From JAAFIP01 sp043766985 (GTDB taxonomy: Bacteria > Pseudomonadota > Gammaproteobacteria > Burkholderiales > Burkholderiaceae_C): a DNA stretch of 64,000 nucleotides. Both the position numbers and the translations under genes were made by a program. Below are positions 1-8,498 of the stretch, in pieces; position 1 is the stretch's first letter, and every line of letters begins with the position of its first letter. The notes beneath the pieces are model-generated. The model was not told where the DNA came from, ran no database searches, and worked only from the letters and a program-made list of their open reading frames with translations. The stretch lies in the NCBI GenBank assembly GCA_043766985.1, contig JAYUHM010000101.1, positions 1 through 64,000 of the forward strand. The letters run 5' to 3'.

Positions 1-182
1 TCAACGCCTAGCCAATTTTGGAGCTCCTGTGGAGTGAACTGGACTCGGCTAAATCGTTCTGCCGCCCAGACTCCTAGGCCGCAACGGGGGACAGCCGCGA
101 AGCTGAGTACACCGTCGGCCAGCTCCCGCACAAGACAAAAAAGGCAATCCAGGCTCAGTGTAAACGGGAGATAGTGTCCCAT
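1..182 (-). CDS. possible partial gene running off the left edge
   Basis: A minus-strand frame is open from an ATG at 182 to the window edge, giving 60 codons without a stop. The peptide contains RELADGVLSF and QFTPQELQNW. I do not recognise it. There is no clear ribosome binding site and the frame stays open upstream into the 3' end of the next gene, so it could be a chance open frame. A second frame on the plus strand ending near 203 is also open for about 40 codons. Nothing else is visible in the first 219 bases. Confidence 0.2.
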   Translation of the reverse strand, partial: MGHYLPFTLSLDCLFCLVRELADGVLSFAAVPRCGLGVWAAERFSRVQFTPQELQNWLGV

Positions 183-219
183 CCGTTCAGGAAAGACCAG
201 TAAGTGAACAGCAGCGAGC

Positions 220-1902
220 CTACTTGCGCCCTTGGCGCTGCATCAGCTCATCCCAACGCTCAACACGGCGTTGCATGAGCTTGGTGGTTTTGTCTTTGAG
301 CTTTTTCTGCATCTCAGCGCTCATGTCCATCGCGTCGCTGGCCTCCACACCGGCCATGGCGGGCAGGTTGTCTTCTTCTTCGGCCGCCCGTTTAAGCGAA
401 TCGTCGCCGCCCTTGGTGGCTTTGCCTACGTTGATCGCCAGTTTGGAGAAGACATCGTTGCGGTTGCTCAGGTCACCCGTGGTCTGCACAAAAAATGGCA
501 CGAAGATAGGGCCAATGCTGGACAGGCCTTGGTAGTCACCCAGGAACAGGCCACGCGCTACCGGGGCGGTAGACAGGTCAAACGTGTCGGTCACGCGGCT
601 TTCGCGCCAGGTGTTGCCACCGTCTTTGGAGCGCAGCAGCCAATAGTCGGTAGGCAAGGTAGCTGGATCCGCCGTGTTGCTGCGCAGGTCGTAGTGGGTG
701 ATGCCAATGGTGCCGTCACGGCGCACATGTACGATAGGTGTAAAGGCTTGCACGCCGGGCGCGCGGTTGATTTGCGTAGGCGCTGACCAGGTGATGCCGC
801 CGTCCAGCGAGCGGGAAAATGCAATGCCGTCGCGCGCGCCATTGCTAAAGCGCGAGTCAGCCCAGGTGACGTACAGCTCGCCTTTTTTGCCTACTGCGAT
901 AGACGCAATGCCGGCACCGTCGCGGATAGCGGTGCCGTTTTCAGGGTCGCTGGCGCCGATGCTCCTGTCGTCGGCAATTTTGAAGGGCTGCGACCAGGTT
1001 TGGCCTTTGTCGGTGGAGCGGATGATGCCAAAAAACGCCGCGCCGGTGATTTGGTCAATCTGCGTAAACAGGTTGACGACCACGCCGCTGGGCAGCACGA
1101 CGATTTGGTTGCCAATGGTTTGGGTGAGGGGGCCGGGATCGTAAATGGGTTTGGTGGGTTGCCAGGTTTTGCCGTTGTCCACGCTGCGGGCCAGCAAGGT
1201 GGGGCCACCGCCTACGTCTACCAGCCGGTCCCACACGGCGTACACGTAGCGCGAATCGGTGGGGTCTGCAGTGATGGAATTTTTGTCGTTGAAAAACTGT
1301 GCGCCTGCATCGCGGATCAAGGTGGTAGACGGGCTCCAGGTTAAACCACCGTCGGTGGAGCGGGTAACCAGCATGGCGCTGATGCCATTGGCCTCAAACG
1401 CATCGCCGCTGACCGACAAGGCCATTTGGTGCACTACGCCGTTGGGCGAAAAGCTTACCCATGGGTCGGAGGCGCGGTTATAGTCGCCGCCGTTGGCAGC
1501 GTTGCCACCGGCGCAGCGTGAGAAGGGCAGGTAGCTTTGCTTCCAGGTGACGCCGCCGTCAAACGACACGCCCGTGCCCAAGCCCTGCGAGCCACCGTTG
1601 GACCAGCGGTCTTGCTGCCACACGCCTACGAGGTTTAAGGGGTTGCGCGGGTTGATGGCCAAGTAGGGTTCTACCTCGGCGTTTTTATACAAAGTGCCGG
1701 TTTGCGGCACGCCGTTGCAGTTGTCGGCAAACTTGGTGGGGGCCGAGGCTAAAAAGCGAAAGTCAAAGTCGAAAGCGTCGGCCCATGCGCCGGCGCTGCT
1801 GGCTGCCATGGCGCACACGGCCAGGTGCGCCGCCAGCCGCGTGCGAGGCGCGAGTCGAAAGCGCTGGGGTGGCACGCTGGCAAGGTGTAGGTTAGTTTGC
1901 AT
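220..1902 (-). CDS. secreted BNR/Asp-box repeat protein (sialidase-fold)
   Basis: About 560 residues. The start at 1902 is chosen because AAAGGGAA lies just upstream; the frame is open further upstream but without a better signal. An N-terminal signal peptide (hydrophobic stretch ending near AGAWA) points to export. At least six Asp-box motifs of the type SxDxGxTW are visible (SFDGGVTW, STDGGLTW, SVDNGKTW, STDKGQTW, SLDGGITW, SKDGGNTW), which mark a six-bladed propeller as in sialidases and related hydrolases. The Asp boxes are structural, so glycosidase activity is not shown, and I did not identify the arginine triad of true sialidases. The C-terminal 60 residues are charged and probably helical. 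It lies 200 bp downstream of the M28 peptidase gene on the same strand, behind that gene's terminators, so it is probably a separate transcript. Confidence 0.75.
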   Translation of the reverse strand: MQTNLHLASVPPQRFRLAPRTRLAAHLAVCAMAASSAGAWADAFDFDFRFLASAPTKFADNCNGVPQTGTLYKNAEVEPYLAINPRNPLNLVGVWQQDRWSNGGSQGLGTGVSFDGGVTWKQSYLPFSRCAGGNAANGGDYNRASDPWVSFSPNGVVHQMALSVSGDAFEANGISAMLVTRSTDGGLTWSPSTTLIRDAGAQFFNDKNSITADPTDSRYVYAVWDRLVDVGGGPTLLARSVDNGKTWQPTKPIYDPGPLTQTIGNQIVVLPSGVVVNLFTQIDQITGAAFFGIIRSTDKGQTWSQPFKIADDRSIGASDPENGTAIRDGAGIASIAVGKKGELYVTWADSRFSNGARDGIAFSRSLDGGITWSAPTQINRAPGVQAFTPIVHVRRDGTIGITHYDLRSNTADPATLPTDYWLLRSKDGGNTWRESRVTDTFDLSTAPVARGLFLGDYQGLSSIGPIFVPFFVQTTGDLSNRNDVFSKLAINVGKATKGGDDSLKRAAEEEDNLPAMAGVEASDAMDMSAEMQKKLKDKTTKLMQRRVERWDELMQRQGRK

Positions 1903-2035
1903 GATGTTCCCTTTCGTTAATTTGTGGAGGAACGGATGGTAGAAGTTAGTGCCCTGCGCATCTACCGCAAGCAGGTAAGGCACGTAAAGTTTGTGGCCTG
2001 CTTGGTAACTACACGTACCGCGCGCCATTGCGAAA

Positions 2036-2094
2036 AAAGCGGCGCTCAACAGGGCGCCGCTTTGATAAAACCCGGCCAACAAAAGCTGGCCGGG
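2036..2094 (-). terminator. two stacked rho-independent terminators
   Basis: Read on the minus strand after the M28 peptidase stop: an 8-bp stem CCCGGCCA/TGGCCGGG (2071-2094, loop 8) followed by TTTTAT, then a perfect 10-bp stem AAAGCGGCGC/GCGCCGCTTT (2036-2063, loop 8) followed by a T run. They insulate the peptidase gene from the BNR gene downstream. Confidence 0.85.
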
Positions 2095-2101
2095 GGCAGA
2101 T

Positions 2102-3730
2102 TTACTCAGCCACAGGTGCTTGGTATTGCTTCCACGGTGGCACATTGGTGGCTGTTGCTGCGCTGCGTGCGCCAGCGCTTGCTGGTGGGGCTGCTGGTGC
2201 TGGCAACGGCCCGTCTTCGCGCATCGCAAAATACAGCGTGGCATAGGCCACCGCATCGGCGTTCACGTCCAGCGCCGTGAGGTTGATGTTGCCAAAGTTG
2301 TCGCAGGCCTGGTGGTAGCACTTGTCGTAGGCTTCACCGGCCGTACCGCCCCACAGCGCCGCTTCTTCTGGCGTTTTGATGCCCTCAGCCCCGGTAAACA
2401 AGCCCCCTGCCGGAATGCCTGCGGCAATGAAGGGGCCGTAGTCAGAGCGGCCATCAAAGTCGGTGCCTTTGAAAGGCAAGCCGCGCTCGGTGTAGAACTT
2501 TTCAAAGATCTTTTCTATCGCTGCCGATCCTTCTGGCCCGGGGCCTGCGCCGGTGTTGTCAGAGTTGTCGCCATCGTAAATAAAGTACACCGGGTTGGGC
2601 GAACCGATCATGTCAAAGTTCAGGTACAGCTTGATTTTGGCTTTTTCTACATCGGTAAGGTTGGCCACGTAGTACTCGGAGCCGACCAGGCCAGACTCTT
2701 CAGCACCCCACAGGGCAAAACGCACTTTGTTTTCTGGCTCTACCTTGGCCATTTGCACGGCCAGCTCCAGTATCGTGGCGCTGCCCGAGCCGTTGTCTTG
2801 AATGCCGGGGCCTTCGTTCACAGAATCCAAATGCGCGCCCACCATCACCACCTTGTTGGGGTCACCTTTGCGTGACTCGGCAATGATGTTGCTGGTGCTG
2901 GCCGTGCCGCGGAAGGTGCTGGCGTTGAGCGCCAGTACCAGCCCGGGGGTAGTGCTGAGCTGCTGGCCTACGGTTTGCAGCACTGCGGTGACGGCAATGT
3001 CCAATGTGAACTCTGCCCCCAAGGTACCGTTGAGCGGGCCGGGCCGGTTGTTGTAGATGACCACGCCCGCGGCGCCTGCCGCCTGCGCGTTGGTAGCCTT
3101 GGCGGCGAACGTGCAGATGCCGCGGCTGATCAACGCGATATTGCCTGCCGGGAAGCCCGTGAAATCGGCAGCGTCGCAACCGGTAATGACAGGCAGGGTG
3201 CTGACTTTGGCGGTTACGCTGCCGCTGCCAGAATATGACATGACCCGCGTGTCTATCGGGCCAGCGGGTGCGGGTGCAACCTGCGCCAGTTTGGTTTTGG
3301 CCAGCTCGATGAAGGTTTGAAACTCAAACACCTGGCGCGTCACTTTGTAGCCCGCATCACGGAACACTTTTTCGGCATAGGCCGCGGATGCGTCAAAACC
3401 GGGTGTGCCCGAGGTACGAATGCCATTGTTGGCATCGGCAATAGCCTGCAAAGCTGCCTGATGGCTACGCACACCTTCTACGGTCATGCATTTCAATAAT
3501 TTTTTGAAGCTGTCATTGGCCCGTTTGGTGCATTCCACTGCTTCGGGCTTTTCAGGCTTTTCGGGTTTGCCGCTGGCCACGTCGGCGGCGGTTTTGAGGT
3601 CGCTTTGCGCTGTGGTGGTAGAGCCGTCACCGCCGCCGCAGGACGCGACCAGCAAGGCCGCCAGTGCGGCCAGGCAGGCGCTGATCCAAAATTTCACACG
3701 CCCTTGTTGGTTCTTGTAGATTGGAAACAT
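2102..3730 (-). CDS. M28 family zinc metallopeptidase with PA domain, lipoprotein
   Basis: About 542 residues. The start at 3730 has GAGGAAAAGAAA upstream. The N-terminus has a hydrophobic segment and a lipobox (VAS before Cys31), so the protein is probably a lipoprotein. A protease-associated (PA) domain follows (ALISRGICTF ... AAGVVIYNN), then an M28 catalytic domain with the zinc ligands visible: GAHLDSV (His and Asp), QDNGSGS (bridging Asp), WGAEESGL (Glu-Glu), NFDMIGSP (Asp) and a late His in CYHQACD. The family comprises aminopeptidases of the aminopeptidase Y/S type that release N-terminal residues outside the cytoplasm. The C-terminus is Ala/Pro-rich. The M28 call is firm; the substrate is unknown. 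Two terminators follow the stop. Confidence 0.9.
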   Translation of the reverse strand: MFPIYKNQQGRVKFWISACLAALAALLVASCGGGDGSTTTAQSDLKTAADVASGKPEKPEKPEAVECTKRANDSFKKLLKCMTVEGVRSHQAALQAIADANNGIRTSGTPGFDASAAYAEKVFRDAGYKVTRQVFEFQTFIELAKTKLAQVAPAPAGPIDTRVMSYSGSGSVTAKVSTLPVITGCDAADFTGFPAGNIALISRGICTFAAKATNAQAAGAAGVVIYNNRPGPLNGTLGAEFTLDIAVTAVLQTVGQQLSTTPGLVLALNASTFRGTASTSNIIAESRKGDPNKVVMVGAHLDSVNEGPGIQDNGSGSATILELAVQMAKVEPENKVRFALWGAEESGLVGSEYYVANLTDVEKAKIKLYLNFDMIGSPNPVYFIYDGDNSDNTGAGPGPEGSAAIEKIFEKFYTERGLPFKGTDFDGRSDYGPFIAAGIPAGGLFTGAEGIKTPEEAALWGGTAGEAYDKCYHQACDNFGNINLTALDVNADAVAYATLYFAMREDGPLPAPAAPPASAGARSAATATNVPPWKQYQAPVAE

Positions 3731-3918
3731 TTTCTTTTCCTCGGGTACTTTCGTGAAGGCACATGGCAAATGCAATCAATGCCCGGCGGCCTGCACCGAT
3801 GAACCGCGGGGATCGTAAGGTAGCACCAACGTTGTAACGCCGCTAGGAATTAGGATGAACTGTTACGGTTTTCACATGCGCTAACACCCGCCCTACATGC
3901 GGGGGTGCCCGCCTCAGG

Positions 3919-6900
3919 TCACGCCAGCAGGGCCACATTGCCCCCTGCCGCCGTGGTGTTGATGGTGATGGTTTGCTCTACACAAAAGCGGTACAAATAG
4001 TGCGGGCCGCCTGCCTTGGGGCCGGTGCCGCTTTCTCCCTCACCGCCAAAGGCTTGTACACCCACCACGGCACCGATGATGTTGCGGTTGATGTACACGT
4101 TGCCAATGTGCGCAGCATGCGCCAAGGCGCTAGCGCGGCTGTCAATGCGGGTTTGAATGCCCAAGGTCAGGCCGTAGCCTAGGGCGTTGATCTGCGCTAT
4201 CACCTGTGCGGGGTCGCCGCTGTAGCGCACTACTTGCAGCACGGGGCCGAAGATTTCGGCTTTAACATCGGCAATGTGGGCTACCTCAAACAACTGAGGT
4301 ACTATCATATTAATAGCAGCTTGTGCTATGTTCTGTTGGGCTGATAGCACTTTTTGTTGTGCATTTAAGCGTTCCAGGTGTTTTTGAATACCCTGATACG
4401 CCTGGGCATCAATGACACGGGGTACGTCGGTAGCCAGCTGGGCACTGTCGCCACACACCAGCTCGGCGGCGGCGCCTTGCACCATCTCTATCACGTGGTC
4501 GGCAATGGCCTCGTGCACGCACAGCAGGCGCAGGGCCGAACAGCGCTGGCCTGCGCTTTTAAAGGCGCTTTGCACCACGGCGTCGCACACCTGCTCGGGT
4601 AGCGCGCTGCTGTCCACCACCATGGCGTTAATACCGCCAGTCTCGGCTATCAGTGGCGTGATGGGGCCGTCTTTGGCGGCCAAGGCGCGGTTGATAATTT
4701 TGGCCACCTGGGTAGAGCCGGTAAACACCACGCCCGCTATGCCTTGCAGCGCTACCAGCGTAGCGCCTACGGTTTCTCCGGGGCCGTGGCATAGCTGCAG
4801 CGCGGCTTGCGCCACATCCTTTGGCACGCCTGCGCTGTGCATGGCGGCATGCAACAGTTGCACCGCCTCCATCGCCACGCCGGGTGTTTGCTCGGCAGGC
4901 TTGGCCAGCACGGTGTTGCCGGTAGCCAGCGCTGCAGCCACCTGGCCCATAAAGATGGCCAGCGGGAAATTCCACGGGCTGATGCACAGCCACACGCCGC
5001 GCGGCTTGAGCTGCAGGGTATTGGTCTCGCCGGTAACGCCGTACACCACGCCGTGGCTAGCACCGGGCATGGCGATGGGTTGCATGATGCGCTGGGCCTC
5101 GTTGGCGTAGTAGCGCAAAAAGTCCACCGCCTCGCGCACCTCGGCCACTGCGTCGCCCCAGGTTTTAAAGGCTTCTTTCACCAACAGGGCGCAGAACTTG
5201 GGGGTTTGCAGCTCAAGCGCATCGGCAGCGCTGCGCAAGATGGTGGCGCGCTTTTCAACCGGCAGTTTGCTCCATATTTGGTAGCAGGTTGTGCTATATT
5301 TTAAAGCGCTGGCGGCTGATTTGGCATCAAACTCGGGCACCAGCGGCACGTGGGCAGTTTGCAGGGCTTGCAACAGCGGCGCGCGCATGCTGTCGTCTGC
5401 CAAGTCGATACCCACGCTGTTGGGGCGGCGGCTGCCGTACAGCTGGCGCGGCAGCGGCAGTGCCGAGGTATTGTCTAAACGCAGCGGCGAGGTTAGCAGT
5501 GCATCCAGGCCCACGGATTCGTCGGTGAGCTGGTGCACAAACGATGAATTGGCGCCGTTCTCCAGCAGACGGCGCACCAAATAGGCCAACAGGTCGCGGT
5601 GCGCGCCGACGGGGGCGTACACCCGGCAGCGCACCAATGGGTTTTTCATTACCTCGCGGTAAATGCCCTCGCCCATGCCATGCAGGCGTTGTAGCTCAAA
5701 TCGAGGGCCGAGCGCGAGCGCCGACGGGCCACCCCTAGGCGCGAGGGCCCCACGCATCAGCAAAGCTGGTGCGCTCCCCCCCGCTGGGGGCAGCGCGGCA
5801 CGCGTGGGGGCCATACTGGCCATTTGTAAGATGGCGGCGATGGTGCCAGCGTTATGGGTGGCAAACTGCGGGTAAATCACATCGCCTTGCGCCAACAAGG
5901 CACGCGCGCAGGCCAGGTAGCTGACATCGGTGTGGTGCTTGTGCGTGAACACGGGGTAGTGCGGCAGGCCCATCTCTTGCGCCCGCTTGATCTCTGCGTC
6001 CCAGTAGGCGCCTTTCACCAGGCGGCACATCAGCTGAATACCGTGCCTGCGCGCCAGTGCGGCAATGTGCGCTATCAAATCCAGCGCGCGGCTTTGGTAC
6101 GCCTGCATGGCCAGGCCAAAACCGTGCCACTGTGGGTAGTGCGCGGCTATTTTTTCTACCAGCGCTTCAAACACGTCCAGCGACAGCTCCAGGCGGTCCA
6201 CCTCCTCGGCGTCAATGGTGAGGTTGATATTGGCCTGCGCGGCCAGCTCGCACAGGCCCCACACGCGTGGCACCAGCTCGGCCATCACCCGGGCATGCTG
6301 CGTGTACTCGTAGCGTGGGTGCAAGGCGCTGAGCTTGATGGAAATGCCGTCGGCGGCGTACAGCGGGTTGACAGCATCGCCAACCACCACATTTTTTTGC
6401 TCTTTTTGGCTGTCAGCCCCTTGTCTATGGGCACGAGCAGCTATTGACTTAATAGCATTGGTATAGCTGGCCAAGTAGCCTTGTGCATCGCGCTCAGTGC
6501 GCGCGCCCTCGCCCAGCATGTCGTAGCTGAAGCTCAGCGCGGGCGACTGGCGGGCAATGTCTTGGGCTTCTTCAATGGTTTGCCCGAGAACAAATTGCTT
6601 GCCCAGCAAAGCCACCGCGCGCAAGGTAGCGGCTACCACCGTGCGCGCGCCCAGCTTGGCGATCAAGCCGGGTTGGGTGTTGGCGTCAGCAGGTAAAAAG
6701 TGTTTGCTCAAGCCGATGGCGGCAGACGACAAACGCGCCAACACCGCACCGCTTGCGTCGTTGCGATCGGCGCCGTCAAAGTCGGCGCGGCCCAGCTGGT
6801 CGGTGGTCAGGGCAATAGCGGTCTCCACATCGGGCACACGCAGCAGCGCCTCGGCCAAACGCATCAAGGCCAAGCCCTCGGCGCTGGAGATGGGGTACTC

Positions 6901-7068
6901 TTTGAGCAGCGACTCCATGGCCCAAAACGGCGGCGGGTTGTCGCGCACCGCCTGCACCCACGGCTTGGCCTGCGCCGCAGCAGCGGCCCAGTCCAGTGCA
7001 CCTTGCAGGCTGGTCAGGCACTGGGCAACGGTGTCGGTTTCAGGGCGGTAGGCAGTGGGTAGTCGCAT
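3919..7068 (-). CDS. putA: bifunctional proline dehydrogenase / L-glutamate gamma-semialdehyde dehydrogenase
   Basis: About 1049 residues; ATG at 7068 preferred over a TTG at 7083. It oxidises proline to P5C with FAD and then to glutamate with NAD+. The proline dehydrogenase barrel shows RLVKGAYWDAEIK, THKHHTD and YPQFATHNAGT. The dehydrogenase half shows FTGSTQVAKI, ETGGINAM and the catalytic Cys843 in GQRCSALR, and ends with AFGGEGESGTGPKAGG. No ribbon-helix-helix DNA-binding domain precedes the enzyme part, so it resembles the short, non-repressor PutA type. Oddities: an insertion of about 35 residues between FATHNAGTIAAIL and FELQRLHGM in the barrel, encoded by a GC-rich repeat (about 5701-5812), and three inserts from another dispersed repeat (4301-4350, 5281-5310, 6410-6457), all in frame. 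An Lrp-type regulator that could control it lies 3 kb away. Confidence 0.93.
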   Translation of the reverse strand: MRLPTAYRPETDTVAQCLTSLQGALDWAAAAAQAKPWVQAVRDNPPPFWAMESLLKEYPISSAEGLALMRLAEALLRVPDVETAIALTTDQLGRADFDGADRNDASGAVLARLSSAAIGLSKHFLPADANTQPGLIAKLGARTVVAATLRAVALLGKQFVLGQTIEEAQDIARQSPALSFSYDMLGEGARTERDAQGYLASYTNAIKSIAARAHRQGADSQKEQKNVVVGDAVNPLYAADGISIKLSALHPRYEYTQHARVMAELVPRVWGLCELAAQANINLTIDAEEVDRLELSLDVFEALVEKIAAHYPQWHGFGLAMQAYQSRALDLIAHIAALARRHGIQLMCRLVKGAYWDAEIKRAQEMGLPHYPVFTHKHHTDVSYLACARALLAQGDVIYPQFATHNAGTIAAILQMASMAPTRAALPPAGGSAPALLMRGALAPRGGPSALALGPRFELQRLHGMGEGIYREVMKNPLVRCRVYAPVGAHRDLLAYLVRRLLENGANSSFVHQLTDESVGLDALLTSPLRLDNTSALPLPRQLYGSRRPNSVGIDLADDSMRAPLLQALQTAHVPLVPEFDAKSAASALKYSTTCYQIWSKLPVEKRATILRSAADALELQTPKFCALLVKEAFKTWGDAVAEVREAVDFLRYYANEAQRIMQPIAMPGASHGVVYGVTGETNTLQLKPRGVWLCISPWNFPLAIFMGQVAAALATGNTVLAKPAEQTPGVAMEAVQLLHAAMHSAGVPKDVAQAALQLCHGPGETVGATLVALQGIAGVVFTGSTQVAKIINRALAAKDGPITPLIAETGGINAMVVDSSALPEQVCDAVVQSAFKSAGQRCSALRLLCVHEAIADHVIEMVQGAAAELVCGDSAQLATDVPRVIDAQAYQGIQKHLERLNAQQKVLSAQQNIAQAAINMIVPQLFEVAHIADVKAEIFGPVLQVVRYSGDPAQVIAQINALGYGLTLGIQTRIDSRASALAHAAHIGNVYINRNIIGAVVGVQAFGGEGESGTGPKAGGPHYLYRFCVEQTITINTTAAGGNVALLA
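4301..4350 (+). repeat. dispersed 50-bp repeat, copy 1 (inside putA)
   Basis: Contains AATAGCAGCTTGTGCTATG followed by TTCTGTTGGGCT. In putA it is read on the other strand and encodes QQNIAQAAINMI, which is not part of the conserved dehydrogenase core. Confidence 0.75.
5281..5310 (+). repeat. dispersed repeat, partial copy (inside putA)
   Basis: Only the left half is recognisable (GTAGCAGGTTGTGCTATATT); the ATTGGGCT part is missing. It lies at the linker between the two catalytic parts of PutA. Confidence 0.45.
5701..5812. repeat. GC-rich hairpin repeat inserted in putA
   Basis: A GC-rich stretch with a strong hairpin at 5771-5796 (arms GCGCT/AGCGC and CCCCC/GGGGG around GCT). It matches the Pro/Ala/Gly-rich insertion in the proline dehydrogenase domain. 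It resembles the GC-rich palindromic repeats common in Comamonadaceae genomes (recollection, not searched). Only one copy was noticed in this window. Confidence 0.55.
6410..6457 (-). repeat. dispersed repeat, copy in putA (reverse orientation)
   Basis: Reverse-orientation copy: AGCCCC, then GGGCACGAGCAGCTATTGA and TTAATAGCA. In putA it encodes the segment AIKSIAARAHRQGADSQK, again in frame. Confidence 0.65.
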
Positions 7069-7334
7069 AAAAGATCCATACAAACAGGGTATTGGGCTAT
7101 CTTTAGGCTAAATGCACCGAATTTTTATCTGTATTTTGCGCTTTGGTAGTGATAAATTTTTCGCCCGACTGTTGGGGAACACCAGCATCGCCAACCAAGG
7201 CGCGAGCTGCCCAAAAGTAGCCCCATCAAGCACCAACAGCGGGCTGCGCCCCACACTTAAGCAGCGACTTTGCCGTAACCCGCCATCTTTGTGGCTTAAT
7301 CTACGGTTAACTCACATTTTTACTGGAGCCCTCC

Positions 7335-7502
7335 ATGGCCGACAAAATCAGAACCGAAGCAGACCGTAAACGCAGCCCCAAGCCCATTTTGCCCAATGGC
7401 GTAACCATGCCGGTCAGCCGCGGCCAAAAGCGCAGCCTGGAGCGCGGTAGCGCCACCCGCAACAAAAAGAACGCCGGCAAGCGCGCAAAAAAGGGCGGCT
7501 AA
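7335..7502 (+). CDS. small basic protein, 55 aa, unknown function
   Basis: ATG at 7335 with GGAG 8 bases upstream (TACTGGAGCCCTCC). The 55-residue product is very rich in Lys, Arg and Asn, starts MADKIRTEADRKRSPKP and ends KNAGKRAKKGG. The charge suggests nucleic-acid or ribosome association, but there is no recognised domain. A strong hairpin follows directly at 7511. It is transcribed divergently from putA, with about 265 bp between the two starts; that gap has no other gene and must hold both promoters. Confidence 0.6.
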   Translation: MADKIRTEADRKRSPKPILPNGVTMPVSRGQKRSLERGSATRNKKNAGKRAKKGG

Positions 7503-7510
7503 AGCCCGCC

Positions 7511-7540
7511 AAGGCAAGTGGCGCCACGCCACTTGCCTTT
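7511..7540. terminator. bidirectional terminator hairpin
   Basis: An inverted repeat of about 13 bp (AAGGCAAGTGGCG, loop CCA, CGCCACTTGCCTT) sits between the convergent 55-aa gene and the response regulator gene. T runs are short on both sides. Confidence 0.75.
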
Positions 7541-7551
7541 ACCGGGTCTGC

Positions 7552-8202
7552 TCACAGCCGAGAAACGGCAAACGCCACCACCTCGGCGCCGCTGCGCAGG
7601 CCCAGCTTTTTCTTGATGTTTGCACGGTGTACGTCTACCGTGCGGGCACTCAGTTCCAGGTTGTATGCAATCTCTTTAGTCGTTTGCCCGCGGCCTATCT
7701 TCTCCAGCACTTGCACTTCACGCAGCGACATCAAGGCCTGCTGCGCTGAGCGCGCACAGTCGGCCACTGGTCGACGCAAACGCGAAGACACCACGCGGTT
7801 CAGCAATTGCGCGCTCACCTGCGGGCTGACCCAGCGGTTACCCATCAGTAGCTCGGTGGCGGCATGCACTACCAGGGCCTGTGCTTTCTCCTTCATCAGA
7901 TAGCCTTGCGCTCCCAGGCCCAGCACCTGCTCGGCGTAGATCAACTCATCGTGCATGGACACCACCAGCACGGGCCGTGGTGCCTGGGCTTTCACCATCG
8001 CGCTCACGGTGTCCAGACCGTGAGAGTCGGGCAGCGACATGTCGGTGATCAGCAAATCGGGCTGTAGATGCGCTATCGCGCTGCGTGCCGACTGCAGATT
8101 TGCAGCATGGCCCAGCACGGAAAATTCGGGCTTACTTTTAAGTAATACTTCCAGACCAAAACGCACAATGTCGTGGTCATCAACGATAAAGATGGATTTC
8201 AT
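7552..8202 (-). CDS. NarL/FixJ-type response regulator
   Basis: About 216 residues from the ATG at 8202 (an upstream TTG at 8211 is possible). The receiver domain has the acidic pair Asp8-Asp9, the phosphoacceptor Asp54 in LLITDMSLPD, a conserved Ser in VVSMHDE and Lys in YLMKEKA. The C-terminal LuxR-type helix-turn-helix shows LSAREVQ-like LSLREVQVLEKIG and TTKEIAYNLELSARTVDVHRANIKKKLGL in two stretches. It is a transcription factor activated by phosphorylation. The divergent histidine kinase gene at 8499 is the obvious partner. The target genes cannot be told from sequence. Confidence 0.9.
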   Translation of the reverse strand: MKSIFIVDDHDIVRFGLEVLLKSKPEFSVLGHAANLQSARSAIAHLQPDLLITDMSLPDSHGLDTVSAMVKAQAPRPVLVVSMHDELIYAEQVLGLGAQGYLMKEKAQALVVHAATELLMGNRWVSPQVSAQLLNRVVSSRLRRPVADCARSAQQALMSLREVQVLEKIGRGQTTKEIAYNLELSARTVDVHRANIKKKLGLRSGAEVVAFAVSRL

Positions 8203-8498
8203 TAAGAACAATTAACTACACAAATTCAACTCTGGCAACTGCCAGTGCACTGCATCCGGGGCCGTACGCACCGGGCTACATTTTTAGCAATGGCTTGCAG
8301 CTTAAGGCAAGGAGGCTAGCTTACACAGCGCAGTATCCACTACGTAGTTCAGCCATACCATTTATGCACAAGTACTTAGCCATCTAAAGCATGCTTGCAC
8401 GGTACGCTTGGCCGCGCCTGCTACCCTTGCTTTATGCCATGCCGCGATTACATTGCATTAACCATTCTTAAATAACTCTTTGACTGGGTCCGACCATC
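8203..8498. other. intergenic region of a divergent two-component pair
   Basis: 296 bp between the starts of the response regulator (minus) and the histidine kinase (plus). It has no convincing open frame, RNA gene or repeat. It should contain both promoters; no -35/-10 pair stood out clearly. Confidence 0.5.
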
